A stretch of 33,075 nucleotides of DNA, taken from positions 1 to 33,075 of the forward strand of contig CALEGP010000008.1 in the NCBI GenBank assembly GCA_937876245.1, read 5' to 3'. This document shows positions 1 to 8,293 of the stretch, one piece after another. The notes under the pieces are model-generated. The model searched no databases, was not told the origin of the DNA, and saw only the letters and a list, made by a program, of their open reading frames with translations. Within the stretch, counting starts at the first letter, position 1. Every line of letters begins with the position of its first letter. The DNA is from an uncultured Actinomycetes bacterium. GTDB lineage: Bacteria; Actinomycetota; Actinomycetes; Nanopelagicales; Nanopelagicaceae. The position numbers and the translations under genes were made by a program.

Positions 1-1378
1 CAACTTCAGCAACTTCAGCAACTGGAAGGTCCTGAGCAGCAGAAGCTGGTAACTCTTCGGCAGCAGCATCTGCAGCCTTAGCTTCTTCCTTCTGCTTGCG
101 ATGCGCCATAAATCGAGTCTGAGCTTCTGCATATTGACCTTCCCATTCTTCGCGCTGAGCTTCAAAGCCCGGGCGCCATTCTTGGGAGTCTGCGTCGAAT
201 CCTTCTGGATAGATGAAGTTTCCTTCAGCATCATAACGAGCAGCCATTCCATATTGAGTTGGGTCGAATGCTTCGATTTCGACTTCGTGACCTTCGTTGG
301 CCTGCTTTAAGGAGAGAGAGATGCGACGACGCTCTAGGTCAATATCAATAATCTTGACGAATAGCTCATCTCCAACTTGAACAACCTGTTCTGGGATTTC
401 AACATGGCGCTCAGCTAGCTCTGAGATGTGCACCAGACCTTCGATTCCCTCAAATACGCGAATAAAGGCGCCGAATGGAACCAACTTCGTAACTTCACCT
501 GGAACAACCTGGTTGATCGCATGAGTACGAGCAAATGCTTGCCATGGATCTTCTTGAGTTGCTTTGAGCGAAAGTGAAACACGTTCACGTTCGAAATCTA
601 CTTCTAGCACTTCGACAGTAACTGCGTCGCCAACTTCTACGACTTCATTTGGATGATCGATGTGCTTCCAAGAAAGTTCAGAAACATGCACAAGTCCATC
701 TACGCCACCAAGATCAACGAAAGCACCAAAGTTAACAATCGAGGAAACAACCCCTGAGCGAACTTGACCCTTCTCTAATTGATTAAGGAAAGTTGTTCGA
801 GATTCAGATTGCGTTTGCTCTAGAAATGCTCGGCGAGAGAGAACTACATTATTACGGTTTTTATCAAGCTCAATGATTCGAGCTTCAACTTGCTGGCCGA
901 TGTACGGAGTCAAATCACGAACTCGACGCATTTCGACAAGTGATGCAGGAAGGAATCCTCTAAGTCCAATATCGACGATTAATCCACCCTTAACAACTTC
1001 AATCACAGTTCCAGTAACGACTTCATCTCGTTCTTTCTTGCCTTCAATATCTCCCCAGGCGCGTTCGTATTGTGCGCGCTTCTTGGAAAGAATTAGGCGA
1101 CCTTCTTTATCTTCCTTAGTAATAACAAGTGCCTCAACTCGATCGCCAACTGAAACAATCTCAGAAGGGTCAATGTCGTGGCGAATAGAAAGTTCACGAG
1201 AGGGAATAACACCCTCTGTTTTGTAACCTATGTCAAGCAACACTTCTTCTCGATCAATTTGAACAACTGTACCGATAACTAAGTCGCCATCATTAAAATT
1301 CTTGATTGTGCCTTCAATTGCGGCTAGGAAATCTTCGGCTGTGCCGATGTCGTTTACTGTGATTTGTGTAGGGGTCAA
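1..1378 (-). CDS. rpsA: 30S ribosomal protein S1 (3' end beyond the window)
   Basis: Ribosomal protein S1 binds mRNA on the small subunit and helps initiation. About 459 residues are present and the frame is still open at base 1, so the C-terminus lies outside. Four S1/OB repeats are visible, at roughly residues 33-105, 120-190, 205-275 and 290-360; repeats 3 and 4 show the typical GAFVDLGGVDGLVHVSEL and GAFIRVFEGIEGLVHISEL cores. An acidic, Ala/Glu-rich tail follows. I chose TTG at 1378 (protein begins TPTQITVNDIG) because GGAG lies four bases upstream and no ATG or GTG precedes it in frame. Four repeats plus a low-complexity tail match actinobacterial S1 rather than the six-repeat E. coli form. 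The gene diverges from the MFS gene. The family call is very secure; the start is likely. Confidence 0.95.
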   Translation of the reverse strand, partial: MTPTQITVNDIGTAEDFLAAIEGTIKNFNDGDLVIGTVVQIDREEVLLDIGYKTEGVIPSRELSIRHDIDPSEIVSVGDRVEALVITKEDKEGRLILSKKRAQYERAWGDIEGKKERDEVVTGTVIEVVKGGLIVDIGLRGFLPASLVEMRRVRDLTPYIGQQVEARIIELDKNRNNVVLSRRAFLEQTQSESRTTFLNQLEKGQVRSGVVSSIVNFGAFVDLGGVDGLVHVSELSWKHIDHPNEVVEVGDAVTVEVLEVDFERERVSLSLKATQEDPWQAFARTHAINQVVPGEVTKLVPFGAFIRVFEGIEGLVHISELAERHVEIPEQVVQVGDELFVKIIDIDLERRRISLSLKQANEGHEVEIEAFDPTQYGMAARYDAEGNFIYPEGFDADSQEWRPGFEAQREEWEGQYAEAQTRFMAHRKQKEEAKAADAAAEELPASAAQDLPVAEVAEV

Positions 1379-1446
1379 AATTCTCCGAAGGGATAGAAGT
1401 AGTAGGAATAGGACAATCGCAAATCTGGCTGATTCACAAGGCGCTA

Positions 1447-1475
1447 AGGCTACTTGGACGTCGCCAGATGGTCAA
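1447..1475 (-). promoter_or_regulatory. Sigma-70-type promoter of rpsA
   Basis: On the minus strand a TTGACC -35 box (1470-1475) and a TAGCCT -10 box (1447-1452, actinobacterial TANNNT form) are separated by exactly 17 bases. Transcription would start near 1440, giving a leader of about 60 nt before the rpsA TTG. The match is by eye. Confidence 0.6.
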
Positions 1476-1485
1476 AAAATGCGGT

Positions 1486-1491
1486 TAGAAT
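1486..1491 (+). promoter_or_regulatory. -10 box giving a leaderless MFS transcript
   Basis: TAGAAT ends six bases before the ATG at 1498. In actinobacteria a TANNNT box 6-8 bases upstream of a start codon usually marks a leaderless mRNA. No Shine-Dalgarno sequence precedes this ATG, and no good -35 is visible. Confidence 0.5.
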
Positions 1492-1497
1492 CCAAAT

Positions 1498-2724
1498 ATG
1501 AGGGCATATCTAGAGATTCTCAAAATGCACGGAGTCCAAAAACTGATAATTAGCTCACTGCCGGCCCGATTGGCCTATGGGATGATTTTGCTTGGAATAT
1601 TTTTTAAGGTCGAGCAAAGCACTGATTCAATTACCTTAGCTGGATTATCGGTTGGATTAAACGGACTGGCTTCATCGGTTACTGCGGGAATTCGCTCTGG
1701 TTTTATCGATAAGTACGGATTAACATTGCCGCTAAGATATTTTGTACCAGCATATTCTGCGATGATCGTGGTTTTCAATTACACGCACGGCAGGACGGCA
1801 CTGGTAGTGATTGCCTTCATTCTCGGCCTAACTTCTCCCCCGATAAATCTCGCCGTAAGACCACTTTGGAAAATCGTAGTTCCAGTGTCATCCCAGCGAA
1901 GTAGTTTCGCAATCGATACAGCCGTAATGAGCACGACCGCAGTAATCGGGCCCGTATTAGTTACGACACTTGCTCTCTCGTCACATCCGATAATTGCTCT
2001 CAACGTTTGCGCCGCTTCAATGTTATTAGGTGGAATTGCGCTTGCGCTCCTGAAGGTCACAAAAGATTGGCGGCCAGAAGAGAAAATAAGTGGAGCTCAG
2101 CATCTACTAAAACTTCCAGCAATTAGAGTACTGATTGCAGAAGGTGTCTTTATTGGGCTCGCCTATGGGATATTCGAAACCGGAGTTCCTGCATTTACAA
2201 CAATCGAGGGCGTTGCCGAAAGAACTGGTCTAATTTTTGCGGTTATGGCGATATTCAACATATTTGGCAGTCTGCTGGCTGGTCTGATCTCGAAAAAGAT
2301 TTCTTCTCTTCGCGCATTTCGTAGAACCTATCTTTTTTGGGTAATAGTTTGTTCCCCTCTCGTTCTCACAAACCCCGACTGGACGCTGCTTACGATTACT
2401 GCACTCCTTGGTTTAGCAGGTGGCATGCAAATGGTCTTCTATTGGGAGATAGTCGAGGCAGTAAGACCAATTGGCGCTGCAACTTCCGCCATGGGATGGC
2501 TCTGGACTTTCGAGGGAACTGCAGCGGCCTTTGGTGCCTCAATAAGTGGCTACATCAGTGAAACCTACTCACCTAGATACTGTCTTGCGGCCGTGAGTAT
2601 CTGCGTCGCAATTGGTTACTTAATTATTGCAAAAGGATTTAGGTTACTACTCGCCGCTGATCGCCTGCCGACCCGGAGTGAAGATGAGATTGCCCTTAGC
2701 ACTACTCTCGATAATTCAAATTAG
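1498..2724 (+). CDS. Major facilitator superfamily transporter
   Basis: This is a 408-residue polytopic membrane protein of MFS size with about 12 hydrophobic segments and a short hydrophilic central loop near residues 190-205 (TKDWRPEEKIS), as expected between two six-helix halves. The substrate cannot be read from the sequence. By length and composition (small residues in helices, a GFIDKYG loop between helices 2 and 3) it resembles drug/sugar-efflux MFS members. The ATG at 1498 is preferred because a TAGAAT box lies six bases upstream (leaderless arrangement); ATG 1525 is the alternative. Its stop overlaps the polA stop by 4 bp in convergent orientation, so no intrinsic terminator separates them. 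From memory, an MFS gene beside polA/rpsA also occurs in other actinobacteria. Confidence 0.85.
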   Translation: MRAYLEILKMHGVQKLIISSLPARLAYGMILLGIFFKVEQSTDSITLAGLSVGLNGLASSVTAGIRSGFIDKYGLTLPLRYFVPAYSAMIVVFNYTHGRTALVVIAFILGLTSPPINLAVRPLWKIVVPVSSQRSSFAIDTAVMSTTAVIGPVLVTTLALSSHPIIALNVCAASMLLGGIALALLKVTKDWRPEEKISGAQHLLKLPAIRVLIAEGVFIGLAYGIFETGVPAFTTIEGVAERTGLIFAVMAIFNIFGSLLAGLISKKISSLRAFRRTYLFWVIVCSPLVLTNPDWTLLTITALLGLAGGMQMVFYWEIVEAVRPIGAATSAMGWLWTFEGTAAAFGASISGYISETYSPRYCLAAVSICVAIGYLIIAKGFRLLLAADRLPTRSEDEIALSTTLDNSN

Positions 2725-5315
2725 TGGGCTGCTAAATCCCAACTAGTTCCTACTCCGATACTCACATCAAGTGGGACCGATAATTCGCATGCGCTCCCCA
2801 TCTGAGTTCTCACCATCTCGACAAGTCTCTCTTGCTCACCATTCGCAACTTCCAAAATCAACTCATCATGAACTTGCAGTACCAATCTTGATTGCATCTT
2901 TTGCGCAGCCAACTCTCGTGCAACATTTAACATTGCGACCTTGATTATGTCTGCAGCCGAACCCTGGATAGGTGCATTGAGCGCCATGCGCTCAGCAACT
3001 TCTCGACGGGCTCGGTTTTCGTTGGCAAGATCTGGCAGGTATCTCCGGCGTCCAAGTATGGTTTCCGTGTAACCCTTTTCGCGTGCCGTAATAACAACAG
3101 TTGCAAGATAATCACGAATACCGCCAAATCGCGTAAAATATTTATCCATTAAAATTGCAGCATCAGTAGGTGAAAGATCCAGCTGTTGTGCAAGTCCGTA
3201 GGCAGATAACCCATATGCAAGTCCGTAGGACATTGCCTTAATCTGTCTGCGCATTTCGCTATCAACGCCATCGGGAGGGACTGCGAATACCAGGCCAGCA
3301 ACAGTTGAGTGTAAATCTTCGCCCATCTTAAATGCTTCGATTAAGTTAACATCCTTGGACAAGTGCGCCATAATTCGCATCTCGATCTGGCTGTAATCGG
3401 CGGTTAACAAATTCTTAAATGGTGGCCTCGAAATAAAGCAGTCGCGAATTTGTCGTCCTTCTTCCGTGCGGACCGGAATATTCTGCAAATTAGGATTGGT
3501 TGAAGAAAGGCGACCGGTTGCCGTCACCGTTTGTTGGAAGATAGTATGAATTCGGCTATCACTGTCGGTTGCCGCAATTAGCCCATCCACAGTAGTAAGC
3601 AATTTGCTGGTTTCACGAATGCGCAGCAGGTGCTTAAGAATCGGATGACCTGTTTTGGCGAATAACCAATCTAAACTCTCTGCATCCGTTGTAAAACCAG
3701 TCTTTATTTTTTTCGTTTTCGGAAGATCTAGTTCATCAAATAGCACAGCCTGTAACTGTTTTGGCGAACCAACATTAAATTCCTTGCCTGCTAGCTCGTG
3801 AGCGCCCCTAGTTTCACGTTCAACCTCAGCGCCAAAATACTGGGATAATTTTTTGAGTTTTGCCAAGTCGACGCCGATTCCAACCGATTCCAGCTGCGCT
3901 AGTTCAAGGAGTACCGGTATCTCTAACTCCAATAAGAGTGGAGTCATCTCACGGTCAGCAAGCTCCTTACGCAAGATAGGGACTAGATTGAAAATCGAAA
4001 TCGCCCCAGTACCTTCAAATTGTGTAAAGAGTGATTCTTCCTGTTCGGCATTTACGATACCTAAGAATCTTTCGGTTAAATCAGGAAGTGAGAGATTTCT
4101 GCCACCGGGATTAATTAAATATGCCGCAAGCTGCGTGTCGAATATCAAACCAGAGATCGGCAGAAATCTGGCTATCTCTTTGGCGCCATGTAGATACTTC
4201 GGCAAATTGGGGTCCCTCAGCCAATCACCCACTTGCGAGCTTCGAACTATAAAAGTATTTTCACCATCGAGGGCGACTGCATACTCAAAAATCACTCCTT
4301 CAGGCGCGCTAAATTCAATAGCTATGGGCTCTGCTCGTCCTGATAATAATTTGCTAAGCCCCTCTGGCGAAAGTTCTTTACAGACAACCCTGCTTTGACT
4401 TGTCCGAGCTATAGCGGCCGATGAGAGCGTACCTCCACCTGCCAGAGGCTTAACTCTTTCTTTGAGTGCCCTTATTTCGAGTACATCCAACAATTTATTG
4501 AGCTCTTCACTCTTAATTCCATCCCAAGCCAACTCATCTATCTTGGTTTCAATTTGCATGTCACTTTTCAATAGCGTCAACTCGGCGTTAAGCAATACGC
4601 TTTCTACATTTGCTCGCAGCGAATCGCCCACTTTTCCGCCGACTTTGTCTATATTTTCCAGTAGCGAGTTAAGTGAACCGTATTCAGAAATCCATTTCGC
4701 TGCCGTCTTCTCTCCGACACCGGGGATTGATGGCAAGTTATCACTGGGATCGCCTCTAAGCGCCGCATAGTCTGGGTATTGGGCCGGAGTTAAGCCATAT
4801 TTTTCTTCGACAGTTACTGGCGTCATTCGAGCTAAATCGGTGACTCCCCGCTTTGGATAAAGCACAGTTGTATTCGAGTTAATTAATTGGAAGGAATCGC
4901 GATCTCCCGTGCAAATAAGGACTTCGAATCCATCTCGTTCTGCCCGCTTAGCTAAGGTGGCAATAATGTCATCTGCCTCAAATCCTTCTACGGCAAAATG
5001 CCTGATTCCAAATCCATGTACTAGATCAAAGAGATAGCTGATCTGTGACTTAAACTCAACCGGAGTAGCAGAACGATTTGCCTTGTAATCCGGGAAGCGC
5101 TCGGAACGAAAAGTCTTTCTCGAAACATCAAATGCTGTGGCTATATGGGTTGGTTTCTCTGATGCGATGATATTTATCAGCATCGAAGCAAAGCCGTATA
5201 TCGCATTTGTGTGCTGTCCTGTAGAAGTCACAAAATTCTCAGCGGGCAAAGCATAAAAGGCGCGATAAGCCAGAGAATGGCCATCTATTAGTAAAAGTCT
5301 TTTCTTCGCACTCAT
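2721..5315 (-). CDS. polA: DNA polymerase I
   Basis: Repair and lagging-strand polymerase of 864 residues. Residues 1-290 are the 5' nuclease (IDGHSLAYRAFYALP at the N-terminus, FEADDIIATL near 115, TGDRDSFQL near 137, GDPSDNLPSIPGVGEKTAA near 188). Residues 310-480 are the 3'-5' exonuclease fold, but the DxE motif expected near 334 reads IEFSAPEG, so proofreading is probably lost, as in other actinobacterial Pol I proteins. Residues 490-864 are the polymerase: motif A DYSQIE (D640), motif B RRQIKAMSYGLAYG (K693, Y697) and motif C QVHDEL (H816-D817-E818). Tyr697 sits where E. coli has Phe762; in Mycobacterium tuberculosis Pol I and T7 polymerase a Tyr here lowers discrimination against dideoxynucleotides. 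The ATG at 5315 lies eight bases after a TAGACT box and lacks an SD, suggesting a leaderless mRNA. Confidence 0.97.
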   Translation of the reverse strand: MSAKKRLLLIDGHSLAYRAFYALPAENFVTSTGQHTNAIYGFASMLINIIASEKPTHIATAFDVSRKTFRSERFPDYKANRSATPVEFKSQISYLFDLVHGFGIRHFAVEGFEADDIIATLAKRAERDGFEVLICTGDRDSFQLINSNTTVLYPKRGVTDLARMTPVTVEEKYGLTPAQYPDYAALRGDPSDNLPSIPGVGEKTAAKWISEYGSLNSLLENIDKVGGKVGDSLRANVESVLLNAELTLLKSDMQIETKIDELAWDGIKSEELNKLLDVLEIRALKERVKPLAGGGTLSSAAIARTSQSRVVCKELSPEGLSKLLSGRAEPIAIEFSAPEGVIFEYAVALDGENTFIVRSSQVGDWLRDPNLPKYLHGAKEIARFLPISGLIFDTQLAAYLINPGGRNLSLPDLTERFLGIVNAEQEESLFTQFEGTGAISIFNLVPILRKELADREMTPLLLELEIPVLLELAQLESVGIGVDLAKLKKLSQYFGAEVERETRGAHELAGKEFNVGSPKQLQAVLFDELDLPKTKKIKTGFTTDAESLDWLFAKTGHPILKHLLRIRETSKLLTTVDGLIAATDSDSRIHTIFQQTVTATGRLSSTNPNLQNIPVRTEEGRQIRDCFISRPPFKNLLTADYSQIEMRIMAHLSKDVNLIEAFKMGEDLHSTVAGLVFAVPPDGVDSEMRRQIKAMSYGLAYGLSAYGLAQQLDLSPTDAAILMDKYFTRFGGIRDYLATVVITAREKGYTETILGRRRYLPDLANENRARREVAERMALNAPIQGSAADIIKVAMLNVARELAAQKMQSRLVLQVHDELILEVANGEQERLVEMVRTQMGSACELSVPLDVSIGVGTSWDLAAH

Positions 5316-5323
5316 TTAGGGCG

Positions 5324-5340
5324 AGTCTATTGGTTAGACT
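5324..5340. promoter_or_regulatory. Mirror-image divergent -10 boxes for polA and the thioesterase
   Basis: A perfect inverted repeat, AGTCTA-N5-TAGACT, places a TAGACT box on each strand. On the plus strand it ends seven bases before the thioesterase ATG (5348); on the minus strand it ends eight bases before the polA ATG (5315). Both fit leaderless TANNNT promoters. The boxes are five bases apart, so two polymerases could hardly occupy them together. The repeat could instead be a regulator site. Confidence 0.55.
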
Positions 5341-5347
5341 TACCAAC

Positions 5348-5755
5348 ATGGATGATTTCCTTGAAATATTGAATAAGCGTGGCAGTGGAGCTCTTGGAGA
5401 AAAGATGGGTATCGAGATTCTCGAGGCCTCCCCTGAGAGACTGGTTGCAAAGATGCCGGTGGCTGGAAATACGCAACCGATGGGCCTACTACACGGTGGC
5501 GCCAGTGTTGTTTTAGCCGAGAGCCTGGGCTCGATTGGCACTCAACTGTATGCTGGGATTCATCGCAAAATAGTGGGGGTTGATATAAACGCTACACACC
5601 ACAAATCTGCAACAACTGGATTTGTCACTGCAGTGGCAACAGCAATCTCACTGGGAAAAACAATTTGTTGCTATGAAGTGATAATTTCTAATGAAGCCGG
5701 AGAGAGAACATGTACTTCGAGAATTACCTGTTTAATCCTCGAAGAAAGAAAGTAG
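5348..5755 (+). CDS. PaaI-like hotdog-fold acyl-CoA thioesterase
   Basis: A 135-residue single-domain hotdog protein. The stretch NTQPMGLLHGGASVVLAES carries the family HGG motif followed by the catalytic Glu region of PaaI/MenI-type thioesterases (acyl-CoA hydrolysis in the cytoplasm). The following VGVDINATHHKSA segment is the usual dimer strand. The ATG at 5348 is preferred over an in-frame TTG at 5330 because a TAGACT -10 box overlaps the TTG and ends seven bases before the ATG. It diverges from polA and is convergent with livF, with only six bases between the stops. Neighbours do not reveal the substrate; dihydroxynaphthoyl-CoA (menaquinone) or a phenylacetate-type CoA ester are family possibilities only. 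Confidence 0.85.
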   Translation: MDDFLEILNKRGSGALGEKMGIEILEASPERLVAKMPVAGNTQPMGLLHGGASVVLAESLGSIGTQLYAGIHRKIVGVDINATHHKSATTGFVTAVATAISLGKTICCYEVIISNEAGERTCTSRITCLILEERK

Positions 5756-5761
5756 ATTTAC

Positions 5762-6493
5762 CTAGTGTCCGGTGCCTGCTCCGGTGCCAAGATAAGCAGC
5801 ACGTACTTCTGGATCGTTTAATAAGTCAGAAGCCTTTGCTTCCTTGACGATTTTACCGGTCTCTAAAACGTAAGCCCGATGAGCTCGCTGTAGAGCCTGT
5901 TGTGCATTTTGTTCCACTAAAAGAATCGTAGTTCCAAGCTCAGTATTAATTGTCGTGATAATTTGGAAAATATTTGCAATCATCATTGGCGCTAGTCCCA
6001 TAGAAGGCTCATCGAGCAGTAGAACCTTAGGACGAGCCATCAGCGCTCTGCCAATAGCCAACATTTGTTGCTCGCCACCTGAAAGAGTTCCACCTGCCTG
6101 ACCTGATCGCTCTTTCAAGCGTGGAAAAAGATCGTAGACGCGATTTAGATCCTCTTTCATTTCACTTCTGCGATCTTTACGATTGAATTTTCCCATTTCA
6201 AGATTTTCAAGAACGCTCATTCCTGGAAAAATTCCTCTACCCTCTGGGGCTTGTGAAATTCCTAAGTCAACACGTTCGTATGCTGGGACTTTTGAGATAT
6301 CTTGGCCATCAAATAAAATTGCTCCGCGTGATACCTTACGCAACCCCGAAATAGTCTTTAAAGTCGTCGTCTTACCAGCACCATTAGCGCCAATCAAAGT
6401 GACAATCTCTCCTTGATTTACGACTATTGAGATTCCCTTTATCGCCTCAATTTTGCCATAGTGAACACTTAGATCTTTAATTTCAAGACGCAT
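5762..6493 (-). CDS. livF: Branched-chain amino acid/amide ABC transporter ATPase LivF
   Basis: This 243-residue ABC ATPase energises uptake through LivHM. It has Walker A GANGAGKTT (about residue 36), the signature LSGGEQQMLAIGRAL (about 137), Walker B VLLLDEPSMGLAP, and an H-loop replaced by VEQNAQQ as usual for LivF. The C-terminal YLGTGAGTGH ends the AAYLG motif typical of LivF proteins. Its ATG overlaps the end of livG by 11 bases, so it is the last gene of a five-gene livJHMGF operon. The family includes leucine/isoleucine/valine, urea and short-chain amide importers; no urea-specific feature is evident, so general branched-chain amino-acid uptake is the most likely role. Confidence 0.93.
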   Translation of the reverse strand: MRLEIKDLSVHYGKIEAIKGISIVVNQGEIVTLIGANGAGKTTTLKTISGLRKVSRGAILFDGQDISKVPAYERVDLGISQAPEGRGIFPGMSVLENLEMGKFNRKDRRSEMKEDLNRVYDLFPRLKERSGQAGGTLSGGEQQMLAIGRALMARPKVLLLDEPSMGLAPMMIANIFQIITTINTELGTTILLVEQNAQQALQRAHRAYVLETGKIVKEAKASDLLNDPEVRAAYLGTGAGTGH

Positions 6494-7259
6494 CTGATGG
6501 GACTCCTAAATAGGCTTCGATAACTTTGGGATCATCTTGGACTTTGCTTGGAATATCATCTGCGATTTTCTCGCCGAAATCTAGCACCGCAACTCGATCA
6601 GAGATTCCCATAATGAGTGACATGTCATGCTCAATTAAAAGAACGGTGTATCCCCGATCGCGAATCCGCTTAATCGTATTGGCCAAGTCAATTTTCTCTG
6701 CCGGATTAAAACCAGCAGCAGGCTCATCAAGCATAAGTAACTTTGGTTCGGTTCCCATGGCACGAGCAATTTCCAAACGACGTTGATCACCATAAGGAAG
6801 ATTCTTGGCTAACTGATCCGCCCGGTGATCTAGACCCAGGAATTCTAGGAGCTCATGTGCTCTGGCCTTACTCTCCTTCTCCTCGCGACGTGATCTTGGC
6901 GAGCCAAACAAACTTCCAACTAGTCCGGATTTCTTATGCACATCCGATGCAGTAAGCACATTCTCTAGCGTCGTCATGTCACCAAAGAGACGTACATTCT
7001 GAAATGTTCTAGCAATTCCAGATTTCGTAACCCTAAATGGCTTCAACTTTGCCAAGTTTTTTCCTTGAAAAATAATTTCCCCTGAAGTTACTGGATAGAC
7101 TCCAGTCACTACGTTGAAAACCGTAGTTTTCCCCGCGCCATTTGGCCCAATAAGCGCACAAATTTCGCCTTGGTTCACATGGAAATTAACCGTGTTCAAA
7201 GCAGTAACTCCACCAAACTTGATGGTTACATCTCTAAGTTCGAGGATCTTTGTGCTCAC
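6483..7259 (-). CDS. livG: Branched-chain amino acid/amide ABC transporter ATPase LivG
   Basis: The second ATPase of the importer, 258 residues. It has Walker A GPNGAGKTT, the LivG-specific segment GIARTFQNVRLF, a degenerate signature LPYGDQRRLEIARAM, Walker B LLMLDEPAAGFNP and the H-loop Asp-His in LLIEHDMSLIM. The C-terminal IEAYLG motif is characteristic of LivG. The start is GTG at 7259, sharing one base with the livM stop (TAGTG), with GAGG eight bases upstream. It pairs with LivF as the heterodimeric nucleotide-binding unit at the inner face of the membrane. Confidence 0.94.
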   Translation of the reverse strand: MSTKILELRDVTIKFGGVTALNTVNFHVNQGEICALIGPNGAGKTTVFNVVTGVYPVTSGEIIFQGKNLAKLKPFRVTKSGIARTFQNVRLFGDMTTLENVLTASDVHKKSGLVGSLFGSPRSRREEKESKARAHELLEFLGLDHRADQLAKNLPYGDQRRLEIARAMGTEPKLLMLDEPAAGFNPAEKIDLANTIKRIRDRGYTVLLIEHDMSLIMGISDRVAVLDFGEKIADDIPSKVQDDPKVIEAYLGVPSDAS

Positions 7260-8293
7260 TATTTTTTCCTCTTCTCTGAGATCTTTTCGCGTTTCTTGCG
7301 AGGCAACAAGCCGTCAGGACGAAGATTCATCATGATGATTAGGACAAGACCAAAAATTACTTGACGGGCATCAGAAATAAAGCGAATCCTGTCTGGAATA
7401 TAGGCAAGCAGTGATGCTCCCAAAACAACACCCCAAATATTTCCGATGCCTCCAAAAACTACGCATGCAAGAATTAAAACAGAAACTTCAAATTTGAACA
7501 TATCGGGCGAAATAACCATTACCTTCGAAGCATACAAAACACCTCCGGCACCACCGACGGCAGCTCCAATAACAAATGACCACAGTTTATAGACCAAAGT
7601 ATTAACACCCATCAAGGAAGCCACATCTTCGTCTTGGCGAATCGCCTCCCAGGCGCGCCCTGGACGGCGTACGGTAAACCTACGTACCATCCAAATGACA
7701 AGCAGTACCATTACGCCAACTAGCCAGAAGAAATGCTCTGGATGAAAAAGGTCAAATTCTAATCCGAAGATTGCTGGCGGATTCTTAATTCCAGCGATTC
7801 CATCTGGCCCCCCCGTGACTTTTCTGCTATTCAAAATCACTATTCGAACAATTTCACCAAATCCCAGAGTGATAATCGCTAAATAGTCGCCGCGCAGTCG
7901 TAGCGCTGGAAGACCAAGTAGTACTCCAGAGACCATCGCCAAACCAATTCCTACAGGCAAGGCTTCCCAAGTGGACCAACCAAAACTAGTAGACAAAATT
8001 GCTTGTGAATAGGCGCCAATTGCAAAGAATGCGACATAACCCAAATCAAGTAAACCTGACTTACCAACAACGATATTGAGGCCAAGGGCCATTAATACAA
8101 ACATCCCGACAGGATAAACGAGCACATTCTTAAATGAGGTGATCGGCGTATCTAGAAAGCTGGTTGGCCCCCAGGCCGCAGCAAAGGGAAGCAACGCAAT
8201 AATCGTGATAGTAGAGAGAACGAAAATAACCCTGGTAGGGCGATTCCAGTTTTCCCAAATCTCCGCGCCTTTATCTCGAATATTTATCATCAT
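7259..8293 (-). CDS. livM: Branched-chain amino acid/amide ABC transporter permease LivM
   Basis: A 344-residue permease with 8-10 hydrophobic segments. It carries the BPD_transp_2 core GLNIVVGKSGLLDLGYVAFFAIGAY (about residues 68-92) and GGIGNIWGVVLGASLLAYIPD toward the C-terminus, where the coupling region lies. The last dozen residues are a Lys/Arg-rich cytoplasmic tail (KKREKISEKRKK). The ATG at 8293 forms an ATGA overlap with the livH stop, implying coupled translation and 1:1 permease stoichiometry. The next codon is also ATG. Confidence 0.93.
   Translation of the reverse strand: MMINIRDKGAEIWENWNRPTRVIFVLSTITIIALLPFAAAWGPTSFLDTPITSFKNVLVYPVGMFVLMALGLNIVVGKSGLLDLGYVAFFAIGAYSQAILSTSFGWSTWEALPVGIGLAMVSGVLLGLPALRLRGDYLAIITLGFGEIVRIVILNSRKVTGGPDGIAGIKNPPAIFGLEFDLFHPEHFFWLVGVMVLLVIWMVRRFTVRRPGRAWEAIRQDEDVASLMGVNTLVYKLWSFVIGAAVGGAGGVLYASKVMVISPDMFKFEVSVLILACVVFGGIGNIWGVVLGASLLAYIPDRIRFISDARQVIFGLVLIIMMNLRPDGLLPRKKREKISEKRKK

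Noticed and set aside
873-1553. Plus-strand frames opposite and upstream of rpsA
   Set aside because: They mirror the S1 coding sequence or cover its promoter, with Arg/Ser-rich products typical of shadows.
3700-3720. T-run on the plus strand in polA
   Set aside because: No stem precedes it on the plus strand and it encodes Lys codons of polA.
3853-4398. A 181-codon open frame antisense to polA
   Set aside because: Ser-rich low-information product opposite conserved coding sequence, with no recognisable motif.
5766-5790. Direct repeat at the end of livF
   Set aside because: It simply encodes the GTGAGTG residues; two short copies give no sign of a mobile or regulatory element.
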